Assembly: GCF_000615845.1 (NCBI RefSeq)
Contig: NZ_BAML01000003.1
Span: 1 to 64,000, forward strand
From: Ligilactobacillus hayakitensis DSM 18933 = JCM 14209
Lineage (GTDB): Bacteria; Bacillota; Bacilli; Lactobacillales; Lactobacillaceae
Length of the DNA: 64,000 nt
Direction: 5' to 3'
Of this stretch, positions 32,019 through 41,048 are shown one piece after another. The position numbers and the translations under genes were made by a program. The notes beneath the pieces are model-generated. The model ran no database searches, had not been told where the DNA came from, and was given only the letters and a program-made list of their open reading frames with translations. How positions within the stretch are numbered: the first letter of the stretch is position 1; each line of letters begins with the position of its first letter.

Positions 32019-32582
32019 CTATCCTTCTAGAACTTCTTTTTCTTTTTCAGCTGTAATAGCATCAATATTTTTAATTGAAGCATCTGTTACTTTTTGTGCT
32101 TGATCTTCTAAATCTCTTAATTCATCCTCTGTAAGATCACCATTTTTTTGTGCTTTCTTTAAAGAATCCATCATATCGCGACGAACATTACGAACGGCAA
32201 TCTTTCCATTTTCTGAAACAGACTTAACTTGTTTAGCAAGTTCTTTACGACGTTCTTCAGTTAATTGAGGAATCACAAGACGAATTGCAGATCCATCGTT
32301 CATTGGAGCAATTCCTAAATCTGAAGCCATTAAGGCGTGTTCAATATCATTTAATGATGTCTTATCGTATGGTGTAACCATTAACACACGTGCTTCAGGA
32401 ACTGAAATTTGTGCCATTTGATTTAATGGAGTTGGTGCCCCATAATATTCAACCGTAATACGGTTTAACAAACTTGCATTTGCACGTCCGGCACGAATAT
32501 TACCTAATTCACGTTGTAATGCTTGTTCTGCTTTTGTCATCTTTTCTTGTGCTTCTAAAATAGTTGGATTTGTAATTTTCAT
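32019..32582 (-). CDS. frr: Ribosome recycling factor
   Basis: This 187-aa protein splits post-termination ribosomes with EF-G. The long three-helix bundle pattern, [18 protein letters not shown] and the [18 protein letters not shown] segment are diagnostic. It follows pyrH with a two-base gap. Confidence 0.97.
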   Translation of the reverse strand: MKITNPTILEAQEKMTKAEQALQRELGNIRAGRANASLLNRITVEYYGAPTPLNQMAQISVPEARVLMVTPYDKTSLNDIEHALMASDLGIAPMNDGSAIRLVIPQLTEERRKELAKQVKSVSENGKIAVRNVRRDMMDSLKKAQKNGDLTEDELRDLEDQAQKVTDASIKNIDAITAEKEKEVLEG

Positions 32583-32584
32583 TA

Positions 32585-33307
32585 TTATTTTCCTTCCACT
32601 GTAGTACCAATTTCTTGGCCTTCAACAACTTTCTTAATATTTCCATGTTCATTCATGTTAAATACTACTAAATCAATATCATTATCCATTGATAATGTTG
32701 ATGCAGTTGAATCCATAACTCGTAAGCCCTTTTGTATAATATCCATGTGTGTAAGCTTAGAATATTTCTTTGCATCTGGATTTTTGTTTGGATCTGAGTC
32801 GTAGATACCATCCACGCCGTTTTTAGCCATTAAGATTACTTCAGCATTAATTTCTGATGCTCTTAATGCAGCTGTAGTATCTGTTGAGAAGTAAGGAGAA
32901 CCCGTACCAGCAGCAAAAATAACAATTCGATTTTTTTCTAAGTGACGGATAGCCTTTCTACGAATATATGGTTCGGCAATTTGACGCATTTCAATTGAAG
33001 TTTGCACTCGAGTTGGAACACCAACAGCTTCCAATGCATCTTGTAATGCTAAAGCATTCATAACTGTCCCTAACATTCCGATATAATCAGCTTGAGCTCT
33101 TTCCATTCCAATTTTTGCGCCAGCTTCTCCACGCCACATATTACCGCCACCAACAACGATAGCAATTTGAACTCCTAATTCATAAACTTGTTTAATATCT
33201 TTAGCAACTTCATGAATTTCAGGTGGGTTAATTCCTTGTCCTTGATCACCTGCGAGCGCTTCTCCACTTAACTTTAATAATACTCGCTTGTATTTTACAT
33301 TAGACAT
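32585..33307 (-). CDS. pyrH: Uridylate kinase (UMP kinase)
   Basis: This 240-aa hexameric enzyme phosphorylates UMP. It begins with the amino-acid-kinase motif [14 protein letters not shown] and has GGGNMWRG and the aspartate-rich [14 protein letters not shown]. In most Firmicutes it directly follows rpsB-tsf; here it follows a DUF956 gene instead. Its 5' leader carries a 13-bp tandem repeat. GGAGG lies before the ATG. Confidence 0.97.
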   Translation of the reverse strand: MSNVKYKRVLLKLSGEALAGDQGQGINPPEIHEVAKDIKQVYELGVQIAIVVGGGNMWRGEAGAKIGMERAQADYIGMLGTVMNALALQDALEAVGVPTRVQTSIEMRQIAEPYIRRKAIRHLEKNRIVIFAAGTGSPYFSTDTTAALRASEINAEVILMAKNGVDGIYDSDPNKNPDAKKYSKLTHMDIIQKGLRVMDSTASTLSMDNDIDLVVFNMNEHGNIKKVVEGQEIGTTVEGK

Positions 33308-33334
33308 GTAATTTTTCCTCCTAGTTTTGTATTT

Positions 33335-33360
33335 TTATTTCTTCTCTTTATTTCTTCTCT
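33335..33360. repeat. Tandem 13-bp repeat in the pyrH leader
   Basis: Two exact, adjacent copies of TTATTTCTTCTCT (plus-strand reading) lie about 25 bases before the pyrH ribosome site. On the mRNA side they read AGAGAAGAAATAA twice, a purine-rich run. Confidence 0.85.
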
Positions 33361-33412
33361 AATTCAATATTTTACCATAAATATAGATAAGATTGTATGA
33401 TAAAAATTTTAA

Positions 33413-33790
33413 CTATTTGGAATGATTAAAAATATTTTTGACATTACGTGTTAGCACTTGGAAAAAACTAAGTGAACGTACAACCTGTTCATTAGATAAA
33501 TGATCACGAATTACCCGTAAAGTTTTCTTCGTATTTTGACTTGAGAATGTATATGTTCCCGAATTTTTTGTTCTCACGGCAAATCTTGGTATCCACTTTC
33601 CTCTAAACATGACCGATGCAATAACTATGTCAATTTCTTCCCATGGAATTTGAATAAATTTATTAACATCCTTTTCGTTATAAAATTCAAATCCCTTATC
33701 TCCAAGCATTATTTTGCCATATTCTGCCATTCGAAAATACGAAGTTGCTTTTGTAACTAATTCAACTTTACTATTTAGTGATTCAACCAT
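33413..33790 (-). CDS. DUF956 family protein (ManO-like)
   Basis: This 125-aa protein matches the DUF956 pattern: VELVTKATSYFRMAEYGKIMLGDKGFEFYN, IPWEEIDIVIASV and KWIPRFAVRTKNSGTYTFSS. In many Lactobacillales the gene is the last in a mannose-type PTS operon (manLMN-manO) and its function is unknown. No PTS genes are present here; it sits between pyrH and glnA. Family assignment is by pattern recognition. Confidence 0.8.
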   Translation of the reverse strand: MVESLNSKVELVTKATSYFRMAEYGKIMLGDKGFEFYNEKDVNKFIQIPWEEIDIVIASVMFRGKWIPRFAVRTKNSGTYTFSSQNTKKTLRVIRDHLSNEQVVRSLSFFQVLTRNVKNIFNHSK

Positions 33791-33863
33791 TTACAGTACT
33801 CCTTTGCTGTTAAATTTTATTATATTATAACATTTTTTTATCGAAACAATCGCTTGACACATA

Positions 33864-33927
33864 AAAAGCTAGAAAATATTTATCTATTTCCTAAAAATTA
33901 CAGGTAATAAATAATCTTTTCTAGCTT
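33864..33927 (-). terminator. Terminator after glnA
   Basis: AAAGCTAGAAAA...TTTTCTAGCTT forms the outer stem of a long AT-rich hairpin, followed by TTTTTATGTG on the minus strand just past the glnA stop. Confidence 0.75.
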
Positions 33928-33933
33928 CAAAAA

Positions 33934-35277
33934 TTAATACATTTCTAAATATTGTTCACGTTCCCACTCGGTAACTTCTTGACGATATGCATCCCATTCC
34001 AAACGCTTACCTTCTAAGAAACTTTGATACAAGTGTTGTCCTAAAGCATGTTTAATTACTTCATCTGATTTCATTGCTTTCAAGGCATTATGCAATGTTG
34101 AAGGCAAATCTTCAATGTTATTTTTAGCACGTTCTTCTTCGTCCATTGTGTAAATATTACGATCAACAGGAGCAACAGGTTCAATTTTGTTACGTAACCC
34201 GTCTAATCCTGCTTCCAATAATGCAGCAACAGCTAAATATGGATTAGCTGTTGGATCAACAGAACGTAATTCTAAGCGAGTTGAATTACCACGAGCAATC
34301 GGAACACGTACTAATGGTGAACGGTTGTGACCAGACCACGCAACATAAACTGGTGCTTCATATCCTGGAACCAAACGCTTATATGAGTTAACCGTAGGAT
34401 TCATAATTGCAGTAAAGTTTCTTGCATGTTTAAGCACTCCACCTAAGAACCAACGAGCTTCTTTTGAAAGTTGTTCATCTGCATTTTCATCAAAAAATGC
34501 ATTACCATCTTTATTAAAGAGTGACATGTTCAAATGCATTCCTGAACCATTAATACGATCTAATGGCTTTGGCATAAATGTAGCATGTAAACCATACTTT
34601 CGAGCAACAGTTTTCACCACTAACTTAAATGTTTGGATATTGTCACAAGCATGTAACGCATCCGCATATTTGAAATCTACTTCATGTTGTCCTGGAGCTA
34701 CTTCATGGTGTGATGCCTCAACGTCAAATCCCATGTTTTCTAGTTCCAAAACAATATCACGTCGACAATTTTCTCCCAAATCAACTGGAGCTAAGTCAAA
34801 ATAGCTTCCTTTATCATTTAGATGAGTTGTTGGACGTCCAGTTTCAGAATCTAATTTAAATAAGAAGAATTCTGGTTCTGGTCCAATATTAAAGTTACTA
34901 AATCCCATTTCCTTCATTTCATCTAAAATACGAATAAGGTTGTTACGTGGGTCCCCCATAAATGGAGTACGATCTGCGTTATAAACTTCACAGATTAAAC
35001 GCGCAACTTTCCCATGTTCTCCACCCCATGGAAAAATCATCCATGTTGATAAATCAGGGTATAACCACATATCACTTTCTTCGATTCTTACAAATCCATC
35101 AATTGATGAACCATCAAACATCATTTTATTATCTAAAACTTTATCCAATTGACTAATTGGAACCTCAACATTTTTAATTGTTCCATATAAGTCAGTGAAC
35201 ATTAATCTTAAAAACTTAACGTTTTCTTTTTTAGCGATTTGACGGATTTCGTCTTTAGTATAATCGAATTTTGCCAT
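33934..35277 (-). CDS. glnA: Glutamine synthetase type I
   Basis: This 447-aa dodecameric enzyme makes glutamine from glutamate and ammonia. The length and lack of the adenylylation-type insertion match the Firmicute GSI-alpha form, which is feedback-inhibited and which in turn controls GlnR. Visible motifs are the [10 protein letters not shown] latch, GPEPEFFLF, the ATP-binding [17 protein letters not shown] and the glutamate-binding [12 protein letters not shown]. It is the second gene of the glnRA operon. Confidence 0.97.
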   Translation of the reverse strand: MAKFDYTKDEIRQIAKKENVKFLRLMFTDLYGTIKNVEVPISQLDKVLDNKMMFDGSSIDGFVRIEESDMWLYPDLSTWMIFPWGGEHGKVARLICEVYNADRTPFMGDPRNNLIRILDEMKEMGFSNFNIGPEPEFFLFKLDSETGRPTTHLNDKGSYFDLAPVDLGENCRRDIVLELENMGFDVEASHHEVAPGQHEVDFKYADALHACDNIQTFKLVVKTVARKYGLHATFMPKPLDRINGSGMHLNMSLFNKDGNAFFDENADEQLSKEARWFLGGVLKHARNFTAIMNPTVNSYKRLVPGYEAPVYVAWSGHNRSPLVRVPIARGNSTRLELRSVDPTANPYLAVAALLEAGLDGLRNKIEPVAPVDRNIYTMDEEERAKNNIEDLPSTLHNALKAMKSDEVIKHALGQHLYQSFLEGKRLEWDAYRQEVTEWEREQYLEMY

Positions 35278-35302
35278 TTTCCTTGCCCCTTAAATTTACA
35301 AA

Positions 35303-35683
35303 TTATAGATTCCGGTTGTTTTTGAAAGAAAAATCTGAACTTTTTCCAAAGCCACCAACAGATACAAACTCATCACGTAATAACTTTCTTACTTCTGCAT
35401 CTGATAAAGTATTCACTTTATTTTCATCGTTTTTTCTTGCTTGTTGTGCATAAATCTTCTTAATTCCAGCCATATTAATGCCTTCATTTAAATAATCCTT
35501 CACTTCCAACAGCTTATCAATATCATTTAAAGAATACATTCTGCGGTTCCCTTCATTCCTTTTAGGAATCACTAATTTTTGTTCTTCATAATACCGAATT
35601 TGTCGAGCAGATAAATCAGTTAATTTCATAACGGTTCCAATTGGTAACACGGATAGTGTTCTTCTAAGTTCTTTTTCTCTCAT
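35303..35683 (-). CDS. glnR: MerR-family nitrogen regulator GlnR
   Basis: This 126-aa repressor senses nitrogen through feedback-inhibited GlnA. The MerR DNA-binding region MKLTDLSARQIRYYEEQKLVIPKRNEGNRRMYSLNDIDKL covers residues about 20-60. The C-terminal tail is short and ends RNL, resembling the autoinhibitory GlnR tail. It is cotranscribed with glnA from a promoter topped by a GlnR box. Confidence 0.95.
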   Translation of the reverse strand: MREKELRRTLSVLPIGTVMKLTDLSARQIRYYEEQKLVIPKRNEGNRRMYSLNDIDKLLEVKDYLNEGINMAGIKKIYAQQARKNDENKVNTLSDAEVRKLLRDEFVSVGGFGKSSDFSFKNNRNL

Positions 35684-35711
35684 TTAAACAACCTCCTTTC
35701 ATTACGGGTTT

Positions 35712-35740
35712 ATCATAACAATTGCAGCATCAATTGTCAA
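35712..35740 (-). promoter_or_regulatory. Promoter of the glnRA operon
   Basis: On the minus strand, TTGACA (35735-35740) and TATGAT (35712-35717) are separated by exactly 17 bases. An inverted repeat CAATTG-ATGCTG-CAATTG lies inside the spacer. Confidence 0.85.
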
Positions 35741-35747
35741 TACTTCA

Positions 35748-35764
35748 TGTCACTTTTTGTTACA
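35748..35764 (-). promoter_or_regulatory. GlnR operator
   Basis: TGTAACAAAAAGTGACA fits the GlnR/TnrA consensus TGTnAn7TnACA. It lies directly upstream of the -35 box and overlaps the last codons of the ynbB-like gene, consistent with autoregulation. Confidence 0.85.
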
Positions 35765-37036
35765 TCGATTTAATTGCTTATAAAACGCCTCTAAAACAGC
35801 CTTTGTAATTGCAATTTTTACATGGGCATAATTCAAACCACCTTGAATATATAATGAATATGGTGCACGCAACGGACCATCACTAGACAATTCAATTGTT
35901 GAACCTTCAGTAAAACTACCTGAAGCCATAATAATTTCATCTTCATATCCGTCCATATGACTTGGAACAGGATCAACAAAGGCATTTAATGGAGAATTAT
36001 GTTGAATAGCCGCACAAAACGCAATCATTGGTTCTGGTTTGCCAAATGTAACAGTTTGCACTAAATCGGTTCTTTGGGCATCCCATTTAGGTGAAACTTC
36101 CATCCCCATTTCTTCTAACAGCGCTGCAGTAAAAATAGAACCTTTAACCGCTTCTCCAGTAACATTAGGAGCAAGGAAGAAACCTTCATAAAAATCACGC
36201 ATAAATGGATATGTTGCACCTTCATATTTTCCTGCTCCAGGAACAATTAAGCGAGAACCACATTTTTCAATTAAATCTTTACTTCCAACTAAAAATGCAC
36301 CAGTCTTTGCAATTCCACCACCAGCATTTTTATACATTGATCCAGCCATCAAATCAGCACCATAAAATGTTGGTTCGTCAACTTCAGTAAATTCTCCATA
36401 ACAATTATCTATAAATATAACAGCATTAGGTGCATGCTTTTTGACAAATTTAACCATCTCCGCAACTTCGGCTACAACAAAGCTATCTCTACTTGAATAA
36501 CCACGAGAACGTTGAATTGCTACCATTTTAATAGATTTATCTTCTTTTAAGTTCTTTTCGGCCGTTTGATAATCTACTTTTCCATTTTCTAATAGTGGAG
36601 TATATGAAAAACCAATATTATATTCTTTAAAAGTTCCGGGGTTATCACCGGCAACACCGATTACTTCTTGAATTGTATCATATGGCATTCCTGTTAAATA
36701 ATGTAGTGAATCTCCTGGGCGTAATACACCAAAAAAAGCAGTTGAAATGGCATGTGTACCGGAAGTTAACTGTGGTTTAACCATTGCATCTTCTGTTTTA
36801 AAATAATCAGCAAATATTTTATCTAACTTATCACGTCCAATATCATCATAACCGTATCCTGTTGAACCAACTAAATCTTCTTCGGCAACACGATTTTCTC
36901 TAAAAATTTGTAATACACGTTGTTGATTATGTAATACTATTTCATCAATTTCAGATAATTTTTCACTAATTTTTTTGTCTACCTTTTTTACTTTTGCTTG
37001 TAAATCTTCAGGTAATCCCTTCATCCAACTTGTCAT
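35750..37036 (-). CDS. PLP-dependent enzyme, YnbB / 'aluminium resistance' family (methionine gamma-lyase-like fold)
   Basis: This 428-aa protein contains the YnbB hallmarks: GSTGYGYDDIGRDKLDKIFADYF, PQLTSGTHAI, the Schiff-base lysine region AGSMYKNAGGG and the C-terminal GPLRAPYSLYIQGGLNYAHVKI. The family is pyridoxal-phosphate dependent and related to Cys/Met-metabolism lyases; the physiological reaction is not established. The ATG at 37036 follows GGAGGG and overlaps the miaA stop by one base. It sits between miaA and glnR, the order seen in many bacilli. Confidence 0.88.
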   Translation of the reverse strand: MTSWMKGLPEDLQAKVKKVDKKISEKLSEIDEIVLHNQQRVLQIFRENRVAEEDLVGSTGYGYDDIGRDKLDKIFADYFKTEDAMVKPQLTSGTHAISTAFFGVLRPGDSLHYLTGMPYDTIQEVIGVAGDNPGTFKEYNIGFSYTPLLENGKVDYQTAEKNLKEDKSIKMVAIQRSRGYSSRDSFVVAEVAEMVKFVKKHAPNAVIFIDNCYGEFTEVDEPTFYGADLMAGSMYKNAGGGIAKTGAFLVGSKDLIEKCGSRLIVPGAGKYEGATYPFMRDFYEGFFLAPNVTGEAVKGSIFTAALLEEMGMEVSPKWDAQRTDLVQTVTFGKPEPMIAFCAAIQHNSPLNAFVDPVPSHMDGYEDEIIMASGSFTEGSTIELSSDGPLRAPYSLYIQGGLNYAHVKIAITKAVLEAFYKQLNRCNKK

Positions 37037-37968
37037 TATTTTTCCCTCCATTTTTTTACTTTAGCATTGATTATTTGAATTTCTTCTGGATTTTGAATTA
37101 TATCAAACCAATTAACATCCATTTTATTTCTAAACCATGTTAATTGTCTTTTAGCATACCTTCGCGAATTTCTTTTCACTAGTGCAATAGCATCATCTAA
37201 AGAAATTTTTCCTTCGAAATATTCGTAAAATTCTTTATATCCTATTCCTTTGGCAGCTGATAGCTCCATATTCCCTTTTTCAAAAAGATACTTAGCTTCA
37301 TCTAATAATCCATTTTCTATCATAATATCGACTCTTTGATTAATACGTTCATACAATAGCGCTCTATCAGTGGTTAAACCGATAATTAACGGATCAAACT
37401 CCGAAGTTTTTTGATCATTTTGTTCTGAAAATAACTTTCCCGTCCGATAATATACTTCTAGTGCTCTAATTACTCTTCGACTATTTCCAATTGGAATTTT
37501 TGATGCCGCCACAGGATCAATTTTTTCTAATCTCTCCCATAATTTTTTTGAACCATTTTTTTCTAAATATCCTTGTAATTCATTTCGAATATCGTCTTTA
37601 TTTTCAATTGTGTTATCATCTGATCCCAATTTAAAATTGTCTAACAAAACTTGTAAATAAAAACCTGTTCCACCAGCAATTACTGGCATTTTACCGCGAT
37701 TAGAAATTTCTTCAATTTTACTTTTTGCTTCAGCTATAAAATCCGCTGCTGTATACTGTTCATCAATATCGCGTATATCTATTAAATGATGCGGTATTCC
37801 TTTCATTTCGCCTGTCGTTACTTTTGCAGTACCGATATCTAAATTACGATATACTTGCATCGAATCGCCAGAAATAATTTCTCCATCAAATTTTTGTGCT
37901 AATTCGATTGATAGCTTTGTTTTTCCAACCGCTGTTGGTCCAACAATTAGAATTATTTTTCTAGTCAT
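37036..37968 (-). CDS. miaA: tRNA dimethylallyltransferase MiaA
   Basis: This 310-aa enzyme adds dimethylallyl to A37 of UNN-reading tRNAs. The P-loop GPTAVGKTKLS, the substrate motif GDSMQVYRNLDIGTAK and the AGGTGFYL motif are present. The tail KRNSRRYAKRQLTWFRN is typical. It is coupled to the ynbB-like gene. Confidence 0.96.
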   Translation of the reverse strand: MTRKIILIVGPTAVGKTKLSIELAQKFDGEIISGDSMQVYRNLDIGTAKVTTGEMKGIPHHLIDIRDIDEQYTAADFIAEAKSKIEEISNRGKMPVIAGGTGFYLQVLLDNFKLGSDDNTIENKDDIRNELQGYLEKNGSKKLWERLEKIDPVAASKIPIGNSRRVIRALEVYYRTGKLFSEQNDQKTSEFDPLIIGLTTDRALLYERINQRVDIMIENGLLDEAKYLFEKGNMELSAAKGIGYKEFYEYFEGKISLDDAIALVKRNSRRYAKRQLTWFRNKMDVNWFDIIQNPEEIQIINAKVKKWREK

Positions 37969-38095
37969 TTATCTATCCTCTCTGTACTAACTTATTATAT
38001 TTTACCATTTTAGAATTTTTTATAAATGCAAAACTGGATATTTTCGTCAAATTAATTCATAATAAGGTTATAAACAAGTAAGGAGGGTATTGTTT

Positions 38096-38272
38096 ATGAA
38101 AAAATTTAGCGCAGGCTTTGTCTTAGGTACACTTACAACTCTTAGTGCACTTGCAGGATCAGTTTTCGCTTTTAAGAAAACTGTTGTTGATCCTATTGAA
38201 GAAAAAGAAGCTCAATTAGAAGAACACCGTCGTCGTGCGCTTCGTAAGAGCCGTTCAGCACACCAAGGCTAA
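38096..38272 (+). CDS. Small DUF3042 family membrane-associated protein
   Basis: This 58-aa protein has one N-terminal hydrophobic segment (about 5-28), then an acidic-basic helix (VDPIEEKEAQLEEHRRRALRKS). This pattern is characteristic of the DUF3042 family of Lactobacillales; function is unknown. The ATG at 38096 follows AGGAGGG. It is transcribed opposite to both neighbours and ends at a bidirectional terminator. Confidence 0.8.
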   Translation: MKKFSAGFVLGTLTTLSALAGSVFAFKKTVVDPIEEKEAQLEEHRRRALRKSRSAHQG

Positions 38273-38284
38273 AAGTACTTCTAT

Positions 38285-38321
38285 AAAAAAAGGAGCTGGT
38301 TTAATCCATGCTCCTCTTTTT
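38285..38321. terminator. Bidirectional terminator between DUF3042 gene and rhodanese gene
   Basis: AAAAAGGAGC...GCTCCTCTTTTT between two convergent genes. Confidence 0.75.
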
Positions 38322-38327
38322 GTTTAA

Positions 38328-38738
38328 TTAATACTTATTTTTCTTAATTTTGCCATCCCAATTTGTAAAACCTGTTTTTAAAACATAGATATCTTTAAAG
38401 CCAGATTTATGAAGTTGAATTGCCGCACGTGTTGCAAGTGTACGCCCATTTTCATATAAATAAATTGGCATATCTTTTCTGATTCCAGATTTTAAAATTG
38501 ATAACTGACTATATGGAATGTTTCTTGCCCCCATAATGCGGCCATTTTTAAATGAATCCGCCTCACGCAAATCAATTATTTGAGCACTTCTCATTCCTTG
38601 TTTAAATTCATCATTAGTCAAAATTTTTGATACTCTTTTACCTACAAGATATAGATAAATTTGCATTCCTAAAATATAAGCAATAATGAGAATTAAAAAA
38701 ATATTAATTATAGTCCATGCAGAAATACTAGCTAACAT
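38328..38738 (-). CDS. Membrane-anchored rhodanese-like domain protein (YqhL type)
   Basis: This protein of about 136 aa has one N-terminal transmembrane helix (about residues 8-30) and a rhodanese domain (about 45-130: AQIIDLREADSFKNGRIMGARNIPYSQL). The position of the catalytic cysteine is taken by a non-cysteine (YLYENGRTLATRA), as in other YqhL proteins, so sulfurtransferase activity is doubtful. The ATG at 38738 follows a GGGGGG site. It is the last gene after glcK in the rpmG-gluP-yqgQ-glcK block. Confidence 0.85.
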   Translation of the reverse strand: MLASISAWTIINIFLILIIAYILGMQIYLYLVGKRVSKILTNDEFKQGMRSAQIIDLREADSFKNGRIMGARNIPYSQLSILKSGIRKDMPIYLYENGRTLATRAAIQLHKSGFKDIYVLKTGFTNWDGKIKKNKY

Positions 38739-38763
38739 AACGTATCCCCCCACATTTCATTAA

Positions 38764-39726
38764 TTAGTTATTAAACTTAAGTGCTAAAGATGCTGCACCA
38801 ATTACACCTGCATCATTTCCTAATTCAGCTAACTTCAATACAGTTGTCTTCTTAACTGAAGGGAAAGCATATTTTTTAAAGTATGCATCTACTTGGTCTA
38901 ATAAGAATGAACCAGCAGCAGAAACACCACCACCAATTACGATAAATGATGGGTTTAACAAGCTTCCGATATTAGCACATGCTAATCCTAAATAGTAACA
39001 AACCTTATCAACCACGAGTTTAGCTAATACATCATCAGCTTTTGCAAGATCAAATACAAGTTTTGAACTAATTTCTTCACCATTATCTAACATTTGTTTT
39101 AATTCAGAATTACCTGCAAACTCTTCAGCCATATGACGTGCTACACGTACAACCCCAGTAGCTGATGCATAAGTTTCAAGACACCCTTTATTTCCACAAG
39201 TACATAAGAAACCACCTGGTTCAACATTCACGTGACCAATTTCACCACCAGCACCAGCACCGTGTACCATTTCACCGTTAGTGATAACACCACCACCAAC
39301 ACCTGTTCCTAAAGTAACAAATGTTACTTCATTATCGTTTTCGCCGGCACCTTTCCAACGTTCACCTAATGCTGCAACGTTAGCATCATTATCAACAGCA
39401 AACTTCATGCCTGTTCCTTCTTCAATTTGCTTTTTAAGTTCTTGTTTTTCTTTCCAGTTTAAGTTAAATGCTGCTTCAACTGTTCCGTTTTCAATATCAA
39501 CAGTCCCTGGAGTTCCCATCCCAATACCAATAAATTGATCTGGAGTCATTCCAAATAAATCTAAATGATGGTTAATTGATTCAATAATATCAGGAACAAT
39601 GTGAGAACCTTCATCTAATACGTTCGTTTCAACACTCCACTTTTGTTGAATTTCTCCTTCAGCTGTTAAAATAGCAAACTTAATAGTTGTACCACCTAGG
39701 TCAACCCCGATTAATTTTTTACTCAT
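38764..39726 (-). CDS. glcK: ROK-family glucokinase
   Basis: This 320-aa sugar kinase phosphorylates glucose. It shows the phosphate motif GVDLGGTTIKFA, the ROK signature with zinc ligands (CTCGNKGCLETYAS) and EIGHVNVEPGG. Genes of this type next to yqgQ are the cytosolic glucokinase of Firmicutes. It starts two bases after yqgQ. Confidence 0.94.
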   Translation of the reverse strand: MSKKLIGVDLGGTTIKFAILTAEGEIQQKWSVETNVLDEGSHIVPDIIESINHHLDLFGMTPDQFIGIGMGTPGTVDIENGTVEAAFNLNWKEKQELKKQIEEGTGMKFAVDNDANVAALGERWKGAGENDNEVTFVTLGTGVGGGVITNGEMVHGAGAGGEIGHVNVEPGGFLCTCGNKGCLETYASATGVVRVARHMAEEFAGNSELKQMLDNGEEISSKLVFDLAKADDVLAKLVVDKVCYYLGLACANIGSLLNPSFIVIGGGVSAAGSFLLDQVDAYFKKYAFPSVKKTTVLKLAELGNDAGVIGAASLALKFNN

Positions 39727-39728
39727 TA

Positions 39729-39959
39729 TTAACCTCCATAATAAAATTCTTCTGGCTTTTTTTCACGCTTTTCTTCTAAATTATGTTCCCGTGACAAAAT
39801 TAATTTTGCTGTCACATAATTTTTTTTATCAAGCACACCAGCCTTGTATAAATGATCAAGTTCTAGAGCCATCAATTCGATATCCCACATTCTTTTACCA
39901 ACATAAACATATATTCCAAATTTTTTTAATAGTTGTTGAACGTCATATAGCGTTTTCAT
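39729..39959 (-). CDS. yqgQ: YqgQ family protein (DUF910)
   Basis: This 76-aa protein begins MKTLYDVQQLLKKFGIYVYVGKRMWDIELM, the clear YqgQ pattern: a small helical bundle of unknown function, nearly always found between a rhomboid gene and glcK, as here. Confidence 0.88.
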   Translation of the reverse strand: MKTLYDVQQLLKKFGIYVYVGKRMWDIELMALELDHLYKAGVLDKKNYVTAKLILSREHNLEEKREKKPEEFYYGG

Positions 39960-39997
39960 GGTCTATCACCTCAATAAAATATTATACTTAAATTTAC

Positions 39998-40669
39998 TTA
40001 AATTGTAAAAACTTTTTTCACACTGAGTATTAGCAACACAATAACAAGTACTATGGCTAGATATCTTCTAAAAGCCTTTATTTTTCCTAAACGAGGAATT
40101 CCTAATACATATCCAAATAATATTCCTGCTAAAAGTCCTCCGATATGTCCAAAGGTATCAACATTTATTCCACCACCATCAAAAAAACTAAAGCCTATAT
40201 TAAGTAGGACTAATAAAGCAATTTGTCGTGCATATATCTTAATTTCAGGTAGATTTTTAAATTCAAGTCCCATCATGATATAGATACCAAACAATCCAAA
40301 GATTGATGTACTAGCCCCAGCAGAAATTGAATTGGGATTGAAATAATAACTTGCCAGATTTCCACCAATTCCACTCAAAATATATATTGCTAAAAAACGT
40401 TTTTTACCTAACAACCATTCTAATTGTTTTCCTAAAAAATATATAGAAACACAATTTAAAACTAAATGTTCTAATCCAATATGAAGAAAAATTGGCATTA
40501 CTAAACGCCAAACTTGCCCCTGTTCTATCAAGGGGTTAAATTTCGCTCCAAACAACAATAATACTCGTGAATTGTTCGACCCACCACTTAATGTCATTAA
40601 GATATAAAATATGATATTTATCGATATTAAAATATTTGTAACAGTCGGTTTGAACTTTAATTTTTCCAC
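39998..40669 (-). CDS. Rhomboid-family intramembrane serine protease (GluP-like)
   Basis: This protein of about 223 aa has six or seven TM helices. The catalytic serine is in GASTSIFG and the histidine in FGHIGGLLAG; an HIGLEHLVLN motif on TM2 is also typical. It lacks the long N-terminal soluble domain of Bacillus GluP, being a minimal rhomboid. The GTG at 40669 has GGAG eight bases upstream; the longer frame starts at a TTG with no ribosome site. Confidence 0.92.
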   Translation of the reverse strand: MEKLKFKPTVTNILISINIIFYILMTLSGGSNNSRVLLLFGAKFNPLIEQGQVWRLVMPIFLHIGLEHLVLNCVSIYFLGKQLEWLLGKKRFLAIYILSGIGGNLASYYFNPNSISAGASTSIFGLFGIYIMMGLEFKNLPEIKIYARQIALLVLLNIGFSFFDGGGINVDTFGHIGGLLAGILFGYVLGIPRLGKIKAFRRYLAIVLVIVLLILSVKKVFTI

Positions 40670-40744
40670 AAAATCATCTCCAAATTTGTCTGTAAACAAA
40701 AAAATCTATTTTCATAACATAAAATAATTTATGTTATAAAAATA

Positions 40745-40774
40745 GAAAAAAACAACAGGAGTTTACCTGCTGTT
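40745..40774 (-). terminator. Terminator after rpmG
   Basis: AACAGCAGG-TAAACT-CCTGTTGTT with a following T-run on the minus strand; the stem overlaps the rpmG stop codon. Confidence 0.8.
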
Positions 40775-40922
40775 ATTTAGTTTCACGGTGAACAGTAACT
40801 TTGTGATCACGAGGACAATACTTCTTTAATTCGATGCGATCAGGGTTGTTACGTTTGTTCTTACTTGTAAGATATGTTTGTTCGTGACATTCTGTACATT
40901 CTAAAGTAATATTTACACGCAT
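40773..40922 (-). CDS. rpmG: 50S ribosomal protein L33
   Basis: This 49-aa protein reads [17 protein letters not shown]... with [18 protein letters not shown] and HRETK at the end, the standard L33 pattern. The first zinc pair CxxC is present; the second has Cys followed by Asp-His, as in other lactobacillar L33 proteins (a partly degenerate zinc site). A GGAGGG ribosome site lies upstream. In many relatives 5-formyltetrahydrofolate cyclo-ligase lies between rpmG and the rhomboid gene; it is absent here. Confidence 0.95.
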   Translation of the reverse strand: MRVNITLECTECHEQTYLTSKNKRNNPDRIELKKYCPRDHKVTVHRETK

Positions 40923-41048
40923 GTTTTATCCCTCCAAACATGTTTCAAATTCTAAAAAGATGTGTACTACACCTTAACTTCTATATGATATCATCTTTTA
41001 AAGCGTATTTCCAGTACTTTTTAGTGTAAAGTATAAAAGCTTGACGAT

